Part shown: one piece after another, positions 18,693 through 27,559 of the stretch
Numbering within the stretch: position 1 is the stretch's first letter
Layout: the number at the start of each line of letters is the position of its first letter
Translations under genes and position numbers: made by a program
Assembly: GCA_964625575.1 (NCBI GenBank)
Contig: CAZVBQ010000005.1
Span: 1 to 64,000, forward strand
Direction: 5' to 3'
Source of the DNA: UTCHB3 sp964625575
GTDB lineage: Bacteria > Bacteroidota > Ignavibacteria > Ignavibacteriales > Ignavibacteriaceae
DNA length: 64,000 bases
Notes under the pieces: generated by a model
The model's database searches: none
The model's input: only the letters and a program-made list of their open reading frames with translations
What the model was told of the DNA's origin: nothing

Positions 18693-18980
18693 ATGCCAAG
18701 ATCGATCAAAAAAGGCCCATTTATTCACTATAAGCTATTGAAAAAAGTACAACAGCTCAATGAGTCGGGACAGAAGAAGATTATCAAGACATGGTCTAGA
18801 GCTTCAATGATAACACCTGATTTCATCGGACACACTGTTGCTGTTCACAATGGTAACAAGATGATCCCGGTTTACGTAACCGAGAACATGATAGGTCACA
18901 AGTTCGGTGAATTTGCTCCTACCAGGATCTTCAGGGGTCACCCCGGTACCAAAGCAGAAAAAGCCTCAAGAGCTAGATAG
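18693..18980 (+). CDS. rpsS: 30S ribosomal protein S19
   Basis: A 95-residue S19 of the 30S head, near the A-site finger bridge. The start MPRSIKKGPF and the core GHTVAVHNGNKMIPVYVTE are characteristic. It is in the standard order rplB-rpsS-rplV. Confidence 0.98.
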   Translation: MPRSIKKGPFIHYKLLKKVQQLNESGQKKIIKTWSRASMITPDFIGHTVAVHNGNKMIPVYVTENMIGHKFGEFAPTRIFRGHPGTKAEKASRAR

Positions 18981-18991
18981 GACGAACAAGA

Positions 18992-19354
18992 ATGGAAGCT
19001 AGAGCAACATACAGATTTATCCCGTCATCGCCGAGAAAAATGAGATTGGTTGTCGATCTCGTTAGAGGCATGAATGCAGTGAAGGCAATGGAGTCACTTC
19101 AGTTCCAGCCAAAACATGCATCAAAAGATGCTTTGAAGGTTATTAAATCAGCCGTTTCTAACCTGATCAATAACAACGAAGAAGCCCGGATCCAACCCGA
19201 GAACGTGTACATCAAAGAGATCTTTGTTAACAACGGTCCTTCGATGAAGAGAATACTGCCTGCACCAATGGGTCGCGCATATCGAGTAAGAAAAAGAATG
19301 TGCCACTTAACGGTAGTAGTTGCAACTCATTCAACATCATCACAGGAGGCTTAA
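18992..19354 (+). CDS. rplV: 50S ribosomal protein L22
   Basis: A 120-residue L22 that binds all six 23S rRNA domains and extends a hairpin (around residues 80-100) into the exit tunnel. The conserved SPRKMRLVVDLVRG lies near the N-terminus. Its last codons contain the AGGAGG that serves rpsC, which starts one base after the stop. Confidence 0.97.
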   Translation: MEARATYRFIPSSPRKMRLVVDLVRGMNAVKAMESLQFQPKHASKDALKVIKSAVSNLINNNEEARIQPENVYIKEIFVNNGPSMKRILPAPMGRAYRVRKRMCHLTVVVATHSTSSQEA

Positions 19355-19355
19355 C

Positions 19356-19997
19356 TTGGGTCAGAAAACACACCCGATCGGGATTAGAGTAGGAATTATC
19401 AGAGGCTGGGAATCTAACTGGTTCGAAAAGAAAAGTTACGCTACCAAACTCAGAGAAGATCAGGAGATCCGTTCATACGTAAAGACAAGACTCAGAAACG
19501 CGTCTGTCTCAAGAATTGTGATCGATAGAACAACCAAGAATGTTATCGTAACCATCCACACTGCCAAACCCGGTCTCGTTATCGGTAAAAGCGGTCAAGA
19601 CATCCAGAAGCTTGAGGAAGAACTCAAAGTTAAATTCGTCAAGGACGTCAAGGTTCAGGTAACCGAGATCAAGAAGCCGGAACTCGACGCGACGATCGTA
19701 GCCGAGAACATCGCAAGACAGCTTGAGGGAAGAATCTCCTTCAGAAGGGCAATGAAAACTTCACTCTCAACCACCATTAAAGCCGGTGGTGAAGGAATAA
19801 AGATCATGTGCGCCGGTCGTCTTGGTGGTGCAGAAATGGCAAGAACCGAGCAGTACAAAGAAGGCAGAACACCACTTCATACCCTCAGATCGGATATCGA
19901 CTATGCCAACGGCAGAGCTGAAACCATCTACGGTTCGATCGGCATCAAAGTCTGGATCTGCCGTGGTGAGATCTTAGGTAAACGAGTATCAGACTAA
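19356..19997 (+). CDS. rpsC: 30S ribosomal protein S3
   Basis: A 213-residue S3, part of the mRNA entry site helicase. It has a type II KH domain with the GKSGQDIQKLEEEL loop and a C-terminal domain with GGAEMARTE. An in-frame ATG exists at 19320 inside rplV, but TTG 19356 gives the family's usual start (MGQKTHPIG) and has a perfect AGGAGG six bases upstream, so the TTG is chosen. Confidence 0.96.
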   Translation: MGQKTHPIGIRVGIIRGWESNWFEKKSYATKLREDQEIRSYVKTRLRNASVSRIVIDRTTKNVIVTIHTAKPGLVIGKSGQDIQKLEEELKVKFVKDVKVQVTEIKKPELDATIVAENIARQLEGRISFRRAMKTSLSTTIKAGGEGIKIMCAGRLGGAEMARTEQYKEGRTPLHTLRSDIDYANGRAETIYGSIGIKVWICRGEILGKRVSD

Positions 19998-20017
19998 AAA
20001 TCGGAGATTGCTGACAT

Positions 20018-20440
20018 ATGTTAATGCCAAAAAGAGTAAAGTTTAGGAGAGCCCAAAGGGGACGAATGACCGGAAAGGCCTACAGGGGCTCATCGGTTGC
20101 ATTCGGCGATTTTGGTCTGAAAGCTCTCGAACCGGCCTGGATCACAAGCCGTCAGATCGAAGCCTGCCGTATCACCCTTTCAAGAAAAATGAAGAGGGAT
20201 GGTAAGGTTTGGATCAGGATCTTCCCCGACAAGCCTGTTTCAAAGAAGCCTCTCGAAACCCGTATGGGTAAAGGTAAAGGCGCGCCCGAGTTCTGGGTTG
20301 CCGTGGTTAAACCGGGCAGGATCATGTTTGAAGTTGCCGGAGTTAGTGAAGAGATAGCCAAAGAAGCTTTGGGTACATGCTCTTACAAACTCCCGATTAA
20401 AACCAAGGTCGTAGCCAGACCCGATTTTGAAAAGGAATAA
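20018..20440 (+). CDS. rplP: 50S ribosomal protein L16
   Basis: A 140-residue L16 close to the A-site tRNA elbow. The start MLMPKRVKFRR is the family norm, and the GKGKGAPEFWVAVVKPGR segment is conserved. It is 20 bases after rpsC and 6 before rpmC. Confidence 0.98.
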   Translation: MLMPKRVKFRRAQRGRMTGKAYRGSSVAFGDFGLKALEPAWITSRQIEACRITLSRKMKRDGKVWIRIFPDKPVSKKPLETRMGKGKGAPEFWVAVVKPGRIMFEVAGVSEEIAKEALGTCSYKLPIKTKVVARPDFEKE

Positions 20441-20446
20441 GACACC

Positions 20447-20650
20447 ATGAAGTTGAAAGATATCAGAGAGCTGTCTCCCGAAGAGTTGAAATCCACGCTT
20501 GCCGACAATTTTGAGGCACTCAATAACCTCAAGTTCAGGAATGCCTTAAAGCAAGAGGCAAACCCTGCTGCAATCAAGAACACGAGAAAGACCATCGCAC
20601 GCATACTTACTGTTCAGAAAGAGCGTGAGATGAAAGCTCAGAATAATTAA
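20447..20650 (+). CDS. rpmC: 50S ribosomal protein L29
   Basis: A 67-residue two-helix protein at the tunnel exit beside L23. MKLKDIRELS and the C-terminal KNTRKTIARILTV region are typical of L29. It is in the standard position between rplP and rpsQ. Confidence 0.95.
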   Translation: MKLKDIRELSPEELKSTLADNFEALNNLKFRNALKQEANPAAIKNTRKTIARILTVQKEREMKAQNN

Positions 20651-20671
20651 GACCGGGAGCTTGAAAAGATA

Positions 20672-20926
20672 ATGGAAAGAAATAACAGAAAAACAAGAAT
20701 CGGAAAAGTTGTAAGCAACAAGATGGACAGAACAATTGTTGTTGCCATTGAAAGAAGAGTTGCACACCCGATCTACAAGAAGTACTATAAAAGTACCACA
20801 AAACTGATGGCGCACGATGCATCCAACGATTGCCAGCCCGGCGATGTCGTTAAGATTATGGAAACGCGCCCTCTCAGCAAAAATAAAAGATGGCGTTTAG
20901 TTGAAACTTTGATCAAAGCAAAGTAG
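20672..20926 (+). CDS. rpsQ: 30S ribosomal protein S17
   Basis: An 84-residue S17, a primary binder of the 16S 5' domain. The OB-fold motif GKVVSNKMDRTIVVAIERR and the HPIYKKYYK segment identify it. A GGGAG signal lies upstream of the ATG. Confidence 0.97.
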   Translation: MERNNRKTRIGKVVSNKMDRTIVVAIERRVAHPIYKKYYKSTTKLMAHDASNDCQPGDVVKIMETRPLSKNKRWRLVETLIKAK

Positions 20927-20944
20927 TTTTTACCGGAGAAAGAA

Positions 20945-21313
20945 ATGATTCAGGAAGAAACCAATTTAGTAGCTGCCGATAATTCCGGTGCTAAGAGATT
21001 AAAATGTATCCGGGTGCTCGGTGGCAGCAACAGAAGATACGCCAGTGTAGGAGACCTCATCGTGGTCTCTGTCAAAGCTGCTATTCCAAATGCAGGTGTT
21101 AAAAAAGGCGATGTTTCGAAGGCTGTTATTGTACGTACCAAAAAGGAAGTTAGAAGAAAAGACGGCTCATACATCCGCTTTGATGAAAATGCCGCTGTCC
21201 TTCTTAACAACCAGGGCGAGCCCAAGGGAACCCGTATATTCGGACCCGTTGCAAGAGAACTTAGAGAGAGAAACTTCATGAAAATTGTTTCTCTGGCACC
21301 TGAAGTACTGTAG
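20945..21313 (+). CDS. rplN: 50S ribosomal protein L14
   Basis: A 122-residue L14 on the interface side of the large subunit. MIQEETNLVAADNSGAKRL and the C-terminal FGPVARELRERNFMKIVSLA are characteristic. Family length is 122. It is the first gene of the spc block, with no promoter visible before it. Confidence 0.98.
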   Translation: MIQEETNLVAADNSGAKRLKCIRVLGGSNRRYASVGDLIVVSVKAAIPNAGVKKGDVSKAVIVRTKKEVRRKDGSYIRFDENAAVLLNNQGEPKGTRIFGPVARELRERNFMKIVSLAPEVL

Positions 21314-21321
21314 AGGAAAAA

Positions 21322-21654
21322 ATGGCTAAGATAAACTTTAAAAAGAACGACAAAGTAAAAGTTATCGCCGGTAACGATAAAGGCACTGTTGGCAGGATCC
21401 TGAAGATCTTCAAGAAAACAGATCGCGTTATTGTTGAAGGTGTTAACCTCAGAAAAAGACACACGAAGCCCAATCAGACCAACCCTCAGGGTGGTATCAT
21501 TGAGAAGGAAGCTCCGATCCACGTATCGAATATAATGATAATCGATGCAAAGACCGGTGAACCCTCAAGGCTGGGTGGAAAACTGATAGTGGACGAAAAA
21601 ACCGGTAAAGAAAAAGTAGTCCGCGTCAGTGTTAAAAGCGGTGAAATGATATAA
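21322..21654 (+). CDS. rplX: 50S ribosomal protein L24
   Basis: A 110-residue L24, an assembly initiator near the tunnel exit. The KOW motif KVKVIAGNDKGTVGRIL lies near the N-terminus and the RHTKPNQTNPQGGIIEKE segment is typical. It is 8 bases after rplN. Confidence 0.97.
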   Translation: MAKINFKKNDKVKVIAGNDKGTVGRILKIFKKTDRVIVEGVNLRKRHTKPNQTNPQGGIIEKEAPIHVSNIMIIDAKTGEPSRLGGKLIVDEKTGKEKVVRVSVKSGEMI

Positions 21655-21675
21655 ATAAGGACCAAGGTTTAAGAA

Positions 21676-22305
21676 ATGGCAGAAAAAACAAAAAAGAAAC
21701 CTGAAGTTAAAGAAAAGAAGGCCGCCGCGGAGACTGCTGAACCGGCAGTAAAGATCCCGTCCCGTCTTTTCAACTACTATAAAAAAGATGTGATTCCTAC
21801 GCTCACAACCAAGTTTCAGTACGATAATGTAATGCAGGTTCCAAGGCTCGAGAAGATCGTTGTTAATATGGGTGTTGGTGATGCTATCGCTGACCCGAAG
21901 ATCCTCGAAGAAGCAGTAAAGAACCTTGAAGCTTTCACCGGTCAGAAACCGACCATCAGAAAAGCCAAGCAGGCGATCTCTAACTTCAAGTTGAGAGCCG
22001 GCATGAACATTGGGGCTAAAGTTACCTTAAGAAGAGACAGAATGTATGAGTTTTTCGACAGACTCATCAATATCGCTCTTCCGCGAGTAAGAGACTTCAA
22101 AGGGCTTTCGGACAAATCGTTCGATGGCAGAGGCAACTACACTTTCGGAATTAAAGAGCAGATCATCTTTCCTGAGATCGACGTTGACAAGGTAACCCGC
22201 ATTTTAGGTATGGATATTACAATTGTAACCAGCGCTAAGTCTGACGCAGAGGCTTTTGAACTGCTCACCGCGTTTGGATTCCCCTTCAGAAAAAAAGGTA
22301 ACTAA
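21676..22305 (+). CDS. rplE: 50S ribosomal protein L5 with N-terminal extension
   Basis: A 209-residue L5 that binds 5S rRNA in the central protuberance. The usual protein is about 180 residues. Here a Lys/Glu/Ala-rich tail of about 27 residues precedes the normal start at RLFNYYKKDVIP. The core, with MGVGDA and the KAKQAISNFKLRAG loop, is intact. There is no methionine where the family usually begins, so the ATG at 21676 is probably real. Confidence 0.95.
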   Translation: MAEKTKKKPEVKEKKAAAETAEPAVKIPSRLFNYYKKDVIPTLTTKFQYDNVMQVPRLEKIVVNMGVGDAIADPKILEEAVKNLEAFTGQKPTIRKAKQAISNFKLRAGMNIGAKVTLRRDRMYEFFDRLINIALPRVRDFKGLSDKSFDGRGNYTFGIKEQIIFPEIDVDKVTRILGMDITIVTSAKSDAEAFELLTAFGFPFRKKGN

Positions 22306-22327
22306 AAGTTAAACCGAGGTTTTATTA

Positions 22328-22597
22328 ATGGCAAGAAAAAGTCTTATAGCCAGAGAAGAAAAAAGAGCGAAATTATACGAAAAGTATAAGAAACTTAGAG
22401 AAGAACTGAAGGCATCCGGTGACTGGGAAGCCCTCCAGAAGCTTCCAAAAAACGCTTCACCGGTACGTCTCCACAACAGGTGCATGATGACTGGCAGAGC
22501 CAGAGGTTATTACAGAAAGTTTGGTGTATCCAGACTCGTCTTCAGAGAAAAAGCTTTGCGCGGTGAAATACCCGGTGTAAAGAAATCAAGTTGGTAA
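22328..22597 (+). CDS. rpsN: 30S ribosomal protein S14 (zinc-free type)
   Basis: An 89-residue S14 of the longer form without the two CxxC pairs. The C-terminal GYYRKFGVSRLVFRE is conserved. It sits between rplE and rpsH as usual. No zinc ligands are visible, so it does not depend on zinc. Confidence 0.96.
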   Translation: MARKSLIAREEKRAKLYEKYKKLREELKASGDWEALQKLPKNASPVRLHNRCMMTGRARGYYRKFGVSRLVFREKALRGEIPGVKKSSW

Positions 22598-22614
22598 AAG
22601 GAGATTCTTAAGAA

Positions 22615-23010
22615 ATGACAATGTCTGACCCTATAGCCGATTTCTTGACAAGATTAAGAAATGCAATAAAGGCTAACAAGAGAAGAGTTGAGATCCCCTC
22701 ATCGAACATGAAAGTAGCTATTGCCGGACTTCTGAAGAAATATGGCTATATCTACGATTTTGAAGTGATCCCTGACAACAAGCAGAATGTCCTTCGGATA
22801 CTCCTGAGATATTCACAGGGAAAACCCGCGATTAACGGATTGAAGAAAGTAAGCACCCCGGGGCTTAGAGTTTACAAATCTGTAGACGAACTGCCAAGGG
22901 TGTTAAATGGTTATGGTATCGCTATTTTATCCACTTCAAGTGGTATAATGACAGATAAGCAGGCTAAACGGGCCAATGTTGGCGGCGAAGTTCTCTGCTA
23001 TATTTGGTAA
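22615..23010 (+). CDS. rpsH: 30S ribosomal protein S8
   Basis: A 131-residue S8, a central-domain primary binder and in E. coli the repressor of the spc operon. DPIADFLTRLRNA near the start and the C-terminal GGEVLCYIW are typical. ATG 22615 and ATG 22621 are both possible; the first has the better-spaced GGAG signal. Confidence 0.97.
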   Translation: MTMSDPIADFLTRLRNAIKANKRRVEIPSSNMKVAIAGLLKKYGYIYDFEVIPDNKQNVLRILLRYSQGKPAINGLKKVSTPGLRVYKSVDELPRVLNGYGIAILSTSSGIMTDKQAKRANVGGEVLCYIW

Positions 23011-23031
23011 ATCATAAACGGAGCAATAAAA

Positions 23032-23574
23032 GTGTCACGAATAGGTAAAAAACCGGTAGAAATACCAAATGGCGTCACCGTTACCCTGAATGGTAACGAC
23101 GTGACCGTTAAAGGGCCGAAAGGGCAGCTCAGCAGATCTTTCCAGAGTGCTGTCGAAATCAAGCAAGAAAATGACACACTGGTTGTTACCAGAAAAGATG
23201 ATCAGAAAGAAAGCAGAGCCCTTCACGGATTAACCAGGTCGCTCATTCAGAACATGGTGACCGGTGTTAGCGACGGATATTCAAAAACCCTCGATATCGT
23301 GGGTGTTGGATACAAAGTTGAAGCAAAAGATAAAAACCTCCTCCTGTCGCTCGGATATTCACACCCGATTTACTTCATCCCTCCGGATGATGTTTCACTT
23401 CAGGTGACAACTCCTACCCAGATCGTTATTAGCGGCATCAATAAAGAGTCAGTCGGTCTGGTAGCTGCAAAATTAAGATCACTCAGGAAACCTGAACCTT
23501 ATAAAGGCAAAGGTATCAAGTACTCGAATGAAACAATTAGAAGGAAAGCCGGAAAAACAGCCGGTAAGAAATAA
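23032..23574 (+). CDS. rplF: 50S ribosomal protein L6
   Basis: A 180-residue L6 near the factor-binding site. It starts at GTG 23032 with the usual MSRIGKKPVEIP, and a GGAG signal lies upstream. The C-terminal PEPYKGKGIKY motif is intact. Confidence 0.97.
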   Translation: MSRIGKKPVEIPNGVTVTLNGNDVTVKGPKGQLSRSFQSAVEIKQENDTLVVTRKDDQKESRALHGLTRSLIQNMVTGVSDGYSKTLDIVGVGYKVEAKDKNLLLSLGYSHPIYFIPPDDVSLQVTTPTQIVISGINKESVGLVAAKLRSLRKPEPYKGKGIKYSNETIRRKAGKTAGKK

Positions 23575-23588
23575 TCGGAGTTGAAGTA

Positions 23589-23945
23589 ATGAAAACAAAT
23601 TCAAGATCAAAGATCAAAACAAAGATCAGAGCAAAGATCTCGGGTACTGCTGAAAGACCAAGACTCACGGTTACCCGCAGCCTCAATCAGATCTACGCCC
23701 AGCTTGTCGATGACAGTGCCGGTAGCACTGTACTCGCGGCTTCCTCCCTTAGCAAAGATCTTCAGGATGAACTGAAGAACGCTCAGGGCAAAACAGCAAA
23801 ATCGAAAGTGGTAGGAGTTTACCTTGCCAAGAAAGCAGTTGAACAAAACATCACCACAATCGTTTTCGACAGGAACGGCTACAAGTATCACGGTCGCGTG
23901 AAAGCTTTGGCTGATGGTTTAAGAGAAGGCGGCTTACAGTTCTAA
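23589..23945 (+). CDS. rplR: 50S ribosomal protein L18
   Basis: A 118-residue 5S rRNA-binding protein. It has a basic N-terminus, RPRLTVTRSLNQIYAQLVDD, and the C-terminal FDRNGYKYHGRVKALADG. A tRNA-Gln gene starts eight bases after its stop, splitting it from rpsE, which normally follows directly. Confidence 0.97.
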   Translation: MKTNSRSKIKTKIRAKISGTAERPRLTVTRSLNQIYAQLVDDSAGSTVLAASSLSKDLQDELKNAQGKTAKSKVVGVYLAKKAVEQNITTIVFDRNGYKYHGRVKALADGLREGGLQF

Positions 23946-23953
23946 CAAATTCT

Positions 23954-24024
23954 TGCCGAGTCGTCTAACGGCAGGACAGCGGCCTTTGGAGCCGTATGTG
24001 GAGGTTCGAATCCTCCCTCGGCAG
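23954..24024 (+). tRNA. tRNA-Gln(TTG) inside the spc operon
   Basis: A 71-base cloverleaf. The acceptor 23954-23960 pairs with 24017-24023, the anticodon stem 23979-23983 with 23991-23995 around loop CTTTGGA, anticodon TTG at 23986-23988, and the T stem 24000-24004 with 24012-24016. The U1-A72 pair and G73 discriminator are glutamine identity features. The variable loop has four bases and CCA is not encoded. It lies on the coding strand between rplR and rpsE, so it is probably cut from the ribosomal protein transcript. Confidence 0.93.
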
Positions 24025-24055
24025 CAGAGATAACTAGATTAACGGAGTATAAATT

Positions 24056-24562
24056 TTGAAGAGCACAAGAAATACAAATCCAGACGGCCTTAAAGAAAAG
24101 GTTGTTCACATAAACCGTGTAGCCAAGGTAGTAAAAGGCGGTAGAAGGTTCGGCTTCAACGCTATTGTTGTTGTTGGCAACGGTAATGGTATGGTCGGGA
24201 TCGGTCTTGGCAAAGCCAACGAAGTAACCGATGCCATTCAGAAGGGCATTGATGATGCCAGAAAGAACATGAAACAGGTTTTGATCGGTTCGCATACACT
24301 TCCACATGAAGTTATCGGAAAGTTCGGAGCCGGAAAAGTTCTTCTTAAACCCGCGACTCCCGGTACCGGTCTTATTGCCGGAGGTGGTGTTCGCGCGGTT
24401 CTCGAAGCAGCCGGTGTTCAGGACGTTCTTACCAAATCACTTGGTTCAAGCAATCCCCACAATCAGGTTAAGGCAACTTTAGCAGGTCTTCTCGATTTGA
24501 GAAGCGCGAAAGACATCGCGGACTTAAGAGGTCTTTCTGTTAAAGAAATGTTCACCTTATAG
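24056..24562 (+). CDS. rpsE: 30S ribosomal protein S5
   Basis: A 168-residue S5 of the mRNA entry site, important for accuracy. The double-stranded RNA-binding core VAKVVKGGRRFGFNAIVVVG and the C-terminal LRGLSVKEMF are typical. The start is TTG 24056 with a CGGAG signal, 31 bases after the tRNA-Gln gene. The hidden 5' end made by tRNA processing would leave this leader of about 31 bases. Confidence 0.95.
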   Translation: MKSTRNTNPDGLKEKVVHINRVAKVVKGGRRFGFNAIVVVGNGNGMVGIGLGKANEVTDAIQKGIDDARKNMKQVLIGSHTLPHEVIGKFGAGKVLLKPATPGTGLIAGGGVRAVLEAAGVQDVLTKSLGSSNPHNQVKATLAGLLDLRSAKDIADLRGLSVKEMFTL

Positions 24563-24576
24563 TTCGGAGAAACGAA

Positions 24577-24759
24577 ATGAAATTAAAAATAACTCAAACA
24601 AAAAGCGTTATTGACAGACCCAAAGATCAGAAGGCTACTATTGAAGCACTTGGGCTGTGCAGACCTCACAGGACTGTTGAACACACTGACACCCCCCAGA
24701 TCAGAGGGATGATCAGAAAAGTAGCACATCTCGTTAAAGTGGAAGAAATTCAGGATTAA
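24577..24759 (+). CDS. rpmD: 50S ribosomal protein L30
   Basis: A 60-residue L30. The motif LGLCRPHRTVEHTDTPQIRGMI is a version of the family signature (usually LGLRK.N..V...DTP..RGMI). It lies in the standard position between rpsE and rplO. Confidence 0.95.
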   Translation: MKLKITQTKSVIDRPKDQKATIEALGLCRPHRTVEHTDTPQIRGMIRKVAHLVKVEEIQD

Positions 24760-24764
24760 AAGAC

Positions 24765-25223
24765 ATGAGTTACCTTAGCAATTTGAAATATGCTCCCGGA
24801 GCAGTTAAAAAGAAAAAGAGAGTAGCCCGCGGTTCAGGTTCCGGACACGGAAAGACCGCGACGAGAGGATCCAACGGTCAGATGTCGAGATCAGGTGCCA
24901 ATCACAGAGCCTGGTTCGAAGGTGGTCAGATGCCTATTCAGCGCCGTATCCCAAAATTCGGTTTTACTCCTCCTTTCAAGATTCACTATCAGACAGTCAA
25001 CCTGTTTGATATTCAAAACCTCGTTGATGCCGGTAAGCTTGATGAGAACACCGTCACGATAGAAGTGCTCCTAAAATCCGGTGTTATCTCTACAGCCAAC
25101 CGTCCGGTTAAGATCCTCGGTACAGGGGAACTTACAGCAGCGGTAACAGTTAAAGGTCATCAATTCAGTAAATCGGCAACCGAAAAGATCGAAGCTGCCG
25201 GTGGTAAAACAGAAACAATATAA
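24765..25223 (+). CDS. rplO: 50S ribosomal protein L15
   Basis: A 152-residue L15, a late assembly protein. The glycine-rich N-terminus with RGSGSGHGKTATRGSNGQ and the RRIPKFGF motif are conserved. It is 5 bases after rpmD and 10 before secY. Confidence 0.97.
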   Translation: MSYLSNLKYAPGAVKKKKRVARGSGSGHGKTATRGSNGQMSRSGANHRAWFEGGQMPIQRRIPKFGFTPPFKIHYQTVNLFDIQNLVDAGKLDENTVTIEVLLKSGVISTANRPVKILGTGELTAAVTVKGHQFSKSATEKIEAAGGKTETI

Positions 25224-25233
25224 CTGAGTATCA

Positions 25234-26568
25234 ATGCAGCGTTTTATTGAAGTAATCAAAAACATTTTTAAGATCGAGGAACTTAGGAAGAGAGTTTTAT
25301 ACACTCTTCTTATTTTATTGATCGTGAGAATTGGCGCGCACATTGCCCTGCCGGGCGTTGACAGCGCACTTCTCAAGAGTGCCATGAACCGTCAGAGCAG
25401 CGACTCACTTTTTGGTTTGTATGACCTCTTTGTGGGTGGCGCTTTCAAAAACGCGGCGATCTTTGCTTTGGGTATCATGCCTTACATTTCGGCATCGATC
25501 ATCCTTCAGCTCGCTGCCGCTGTGCTCCCTTCAATCGCCAAACTCCAGCAGGAAGGCGAAGAGGGTAGAAAAAAGATCAATCAGATGACCAGAGTTGGCA
25601 CGGTTCTTATCGCGGGCCTTCAGGCTTGGGGAACCACTTTCACTCTGAACAGACCTGCTGATGGTGGTGGTATCATCGCTGCCGGTATCGACCCCTTCTT
25701 TTGGTCGATGCAGTCGGTGCTCATTCTCACTGCCGGAACCATCTTCATGATGTGGATGGGCGAGCAGATCACTGAGAGAGGCATCGGTAACGGTATATCA
25801 CTCATTATTTTTATCGGAATTATCGACAGGCTTCCATACGCGTTTCTGGCTGAGTATCAGTCGATTCAGGCGGGTGGAAACCTTATAATATCACTTATCT
25901 TGATAATCTTTCTTGTCTTTATCATCGCGGGTGTTATTCTTGTTACCCAGGGTACAAGAAGAATACCGGTTGAATATGCCAAGAGGGTTGTGGGAAGAAA
26001 AGTTTACGGCGGTGTAACACAGTATATCCCTCTCAGGGTTAATACCGCGGGTGTTATGCCGATCATCTTCGCCCAGGCGATCATGTTCATCCCGAACACT
26101 TTGCTTTCATTTTTTCCGAACAGTGAATTTATACAATCGGTATCCAGATATTTCAACTACACATCGTTTGTATATTCGTTTTTCTATGCTATCATTATTA
26201 TCTTCTTTACCTACTTCTACACAGCGATTGCTTTCAATCCGAAGGAAGTTGCTGATAACATGAAGAGGCAGGGAGGATTTATCCCGGGTATCAGACCGGG
26301 GAAACAGACCGCTGAATTTATTGACAATATCCTGACAAAGATCACCCTTCCGGGCTCGATCTTTCTTGCGATAATCGCGATACTTCCGGCGTTTGTTTCA
26401 AGATTCAATATTGCTCCGACCTTCGCCCAGTTCTTTGGGGGAACCAGTCTCCTGATCGTTGTTGGTGTGGCTCTCGATACAATGAACCAGATCAACTCAA
26501 TGATGGTAATGAGACATTATGACGGTTTCATGAAGGGCGGAAAATTAGTTAGAAGAAGATCTTATTAA
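25234..26568 (+). CDS. secY: Preprotein translocase subunit SecY
   Basis: A 444-residue integral membrane protein forming the SecYEG channel. Ten hydrophobic spans can be traced. GIMPYISASIILQL and the cytoplasmic loop with RIPVEYAKR are conserved. SecE is encoded at the start of the window. map follows after only 2 bases; the adk gene that often separates them is missing. Confidence 0.98.
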   Translation: MQRFIEVIKNIFKIEELRKRVLYTLLILLIVRIGAHIALPGVDSALLKSAMNRQSSDSLFGLYDLFVGGAFKNAAIFALGIMPYISASIILQLAAAVLPSIAKLQQEGEEGRKKINQMTRVGTVLIAGLQAWGTTFTLNRPADGGGIIAAGIDPFFWSMQSVLILTAGTIFMMWMGEQITERGIGNGISLIIFIGIIDRLPYAFLAEYQSIQAGGNLIISLILIIFLVFIIAGVILVTQGTRRIPVEYAKRVVGRKVYGGVTQYIPLRVNTAGVMPIIFAQAIMFIPNTLLSFFPNSEFIQSVSRYFNYTSFVYSFFYAIIIIFFTYFYTAIAFNPKEVADNMKRQGGFIPGIRPGKQTAEFIDNILTKITLPGSIFLAIIAILPAFVSRFNIAPTFAQFFGGTSLLIVVGVALDTMNQINSMMVMRHYDGFMKGGKLVRRRSY

Positions 26569-26570
26569 TT

Positions 26571-27329
26571 GTGATTCATATTAAGAATGCCAGAGAAATT
26601 GATGCCATCCGTGAGAGTTGCCGGATTGTTGCAGAAACATTGAACCTGGTAAAAAAAGCAACAAAAGCGGGAATAACAACCGGAGAGCTGGACCAAATGG
26701 CTGAAGATCATATCAGAAGCCGTGGAGGAATTCCTGCTTTCAAAGGATACCGGCAAGTGGGTACACCCCCATTCCCGGGTACACTTTGCATCTCGATCAA
26801 TGATACCGTGGTTCACGGAATCCCGGGAGACAGGGTAATAACCGAAGGAGACCTGGTATCTCTGGACTGTGGCGTTAAAAAAAACGGCTTCTATGGCGAC
26901 GCGGCTTTGAGCGTTCTCGTAGGTGATGACGAACGTAAACAGAAGCTAATGGAAGTAACCGAAAGATCTTTGTACCTCGGTATCGAGCAGGCTGTTGCCG
27001 GTAACCGTGTACATGATATCTCGCACGCGGTTCAAAAATATGTGGAAGCCAACGGTTTTTCAGTTGTCCGGGCCCTTTGCGGTCATGGGGTTGGAAAATA
27101 CCTTCATGAAGATCCTTCTATTCCGAATTACGGAATAAAAGGAACAGGCAAAAAGCTTAAGGATGGTATGACTCTTGCTATCGAGCCCATGGTTAACACT
27201 GGCAAGTACGAGGTCTTCGAATTGAGCGACGGCTGGACGATCAAAACGGTTGATGGTTTACCTTCTGCTCACTTTGAGCATACAATCCTGGTAAACGGAC
27301 ATAAACCAGAAATCTTAACCGTAGAATAA
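26571..27329 (+). CDS. map: Type I methionine aminopeptidase
   Basis: A 252-residue metallopeptidase that removes the initiator methionine. The five metal ligands can be seen in context: Asp in LDCG, Asp in GDAA, His in GHGVGKYLHEDP, Glu in AIEPM and Glu in HFEHT. There is no N-terminal zinc extension. It starts at GTG 26571, two bases after secY, and its stop directly abuts infA. Confidence 0.97.
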   Translation: MIHIKNAREIDAIRESCRIVAETLNLVKKATKAGITTGELDQMAEDHIRSRGGIPAFKGYRQVGTPPFPGTLCISINDTVVHGIPGDRVITEGDLVSLDCGVKKNGFYGDAALSVLVGDDERKQKLMEVTERSLYLGIEQAVAGNRVHDISHAVQKYVEANGFSVVRALCGHGVGKYLHEDPSIPNYGIKGTGKKLKDGMTLAIEPMVNTGKYEVFELSDGWTIKTVDGLPSAHFEHTILVNGHKPEILTVE

Positions 27330-27548
27330 ATGGCAAAACAAGGACCAATAAAAGTTGACGGAGTGATCACTGAAACATTGCCTAACGCAAGTTTCAAGGT
27401 GAAACTGGAAAACGGACACGAAATACTGGCACATATCTCCGGTAAAATGCGCATGCACTTTATCAAGATACTCGTTGGTGACCGCGTCTCTATCGAGCTT
27501 TCTCCGTATGATCTGACAAAAGGAAGAATAACTTACCGGTATAAATAG
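27330..27548 (+). CDS. infA: Translation initiation factor IF-1
   Basis: A 72-residue OB-fold protein that blocks the A site during initiation. GVITETLPNASFKVKLENG and HISGKMRMHFIKIL are typical. It starts at the base after the map stop, so the two are probably translationally coupled. Confidence 0.98.
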   Translation: MAKQGPIKVDGVITETLPNASFKVKLENGHEILAHISGKMRMHFIKILVGDRVSIELSPYDLTKGRITYRYK

Positions 27549-27559
27549 CGGAGTATTAG

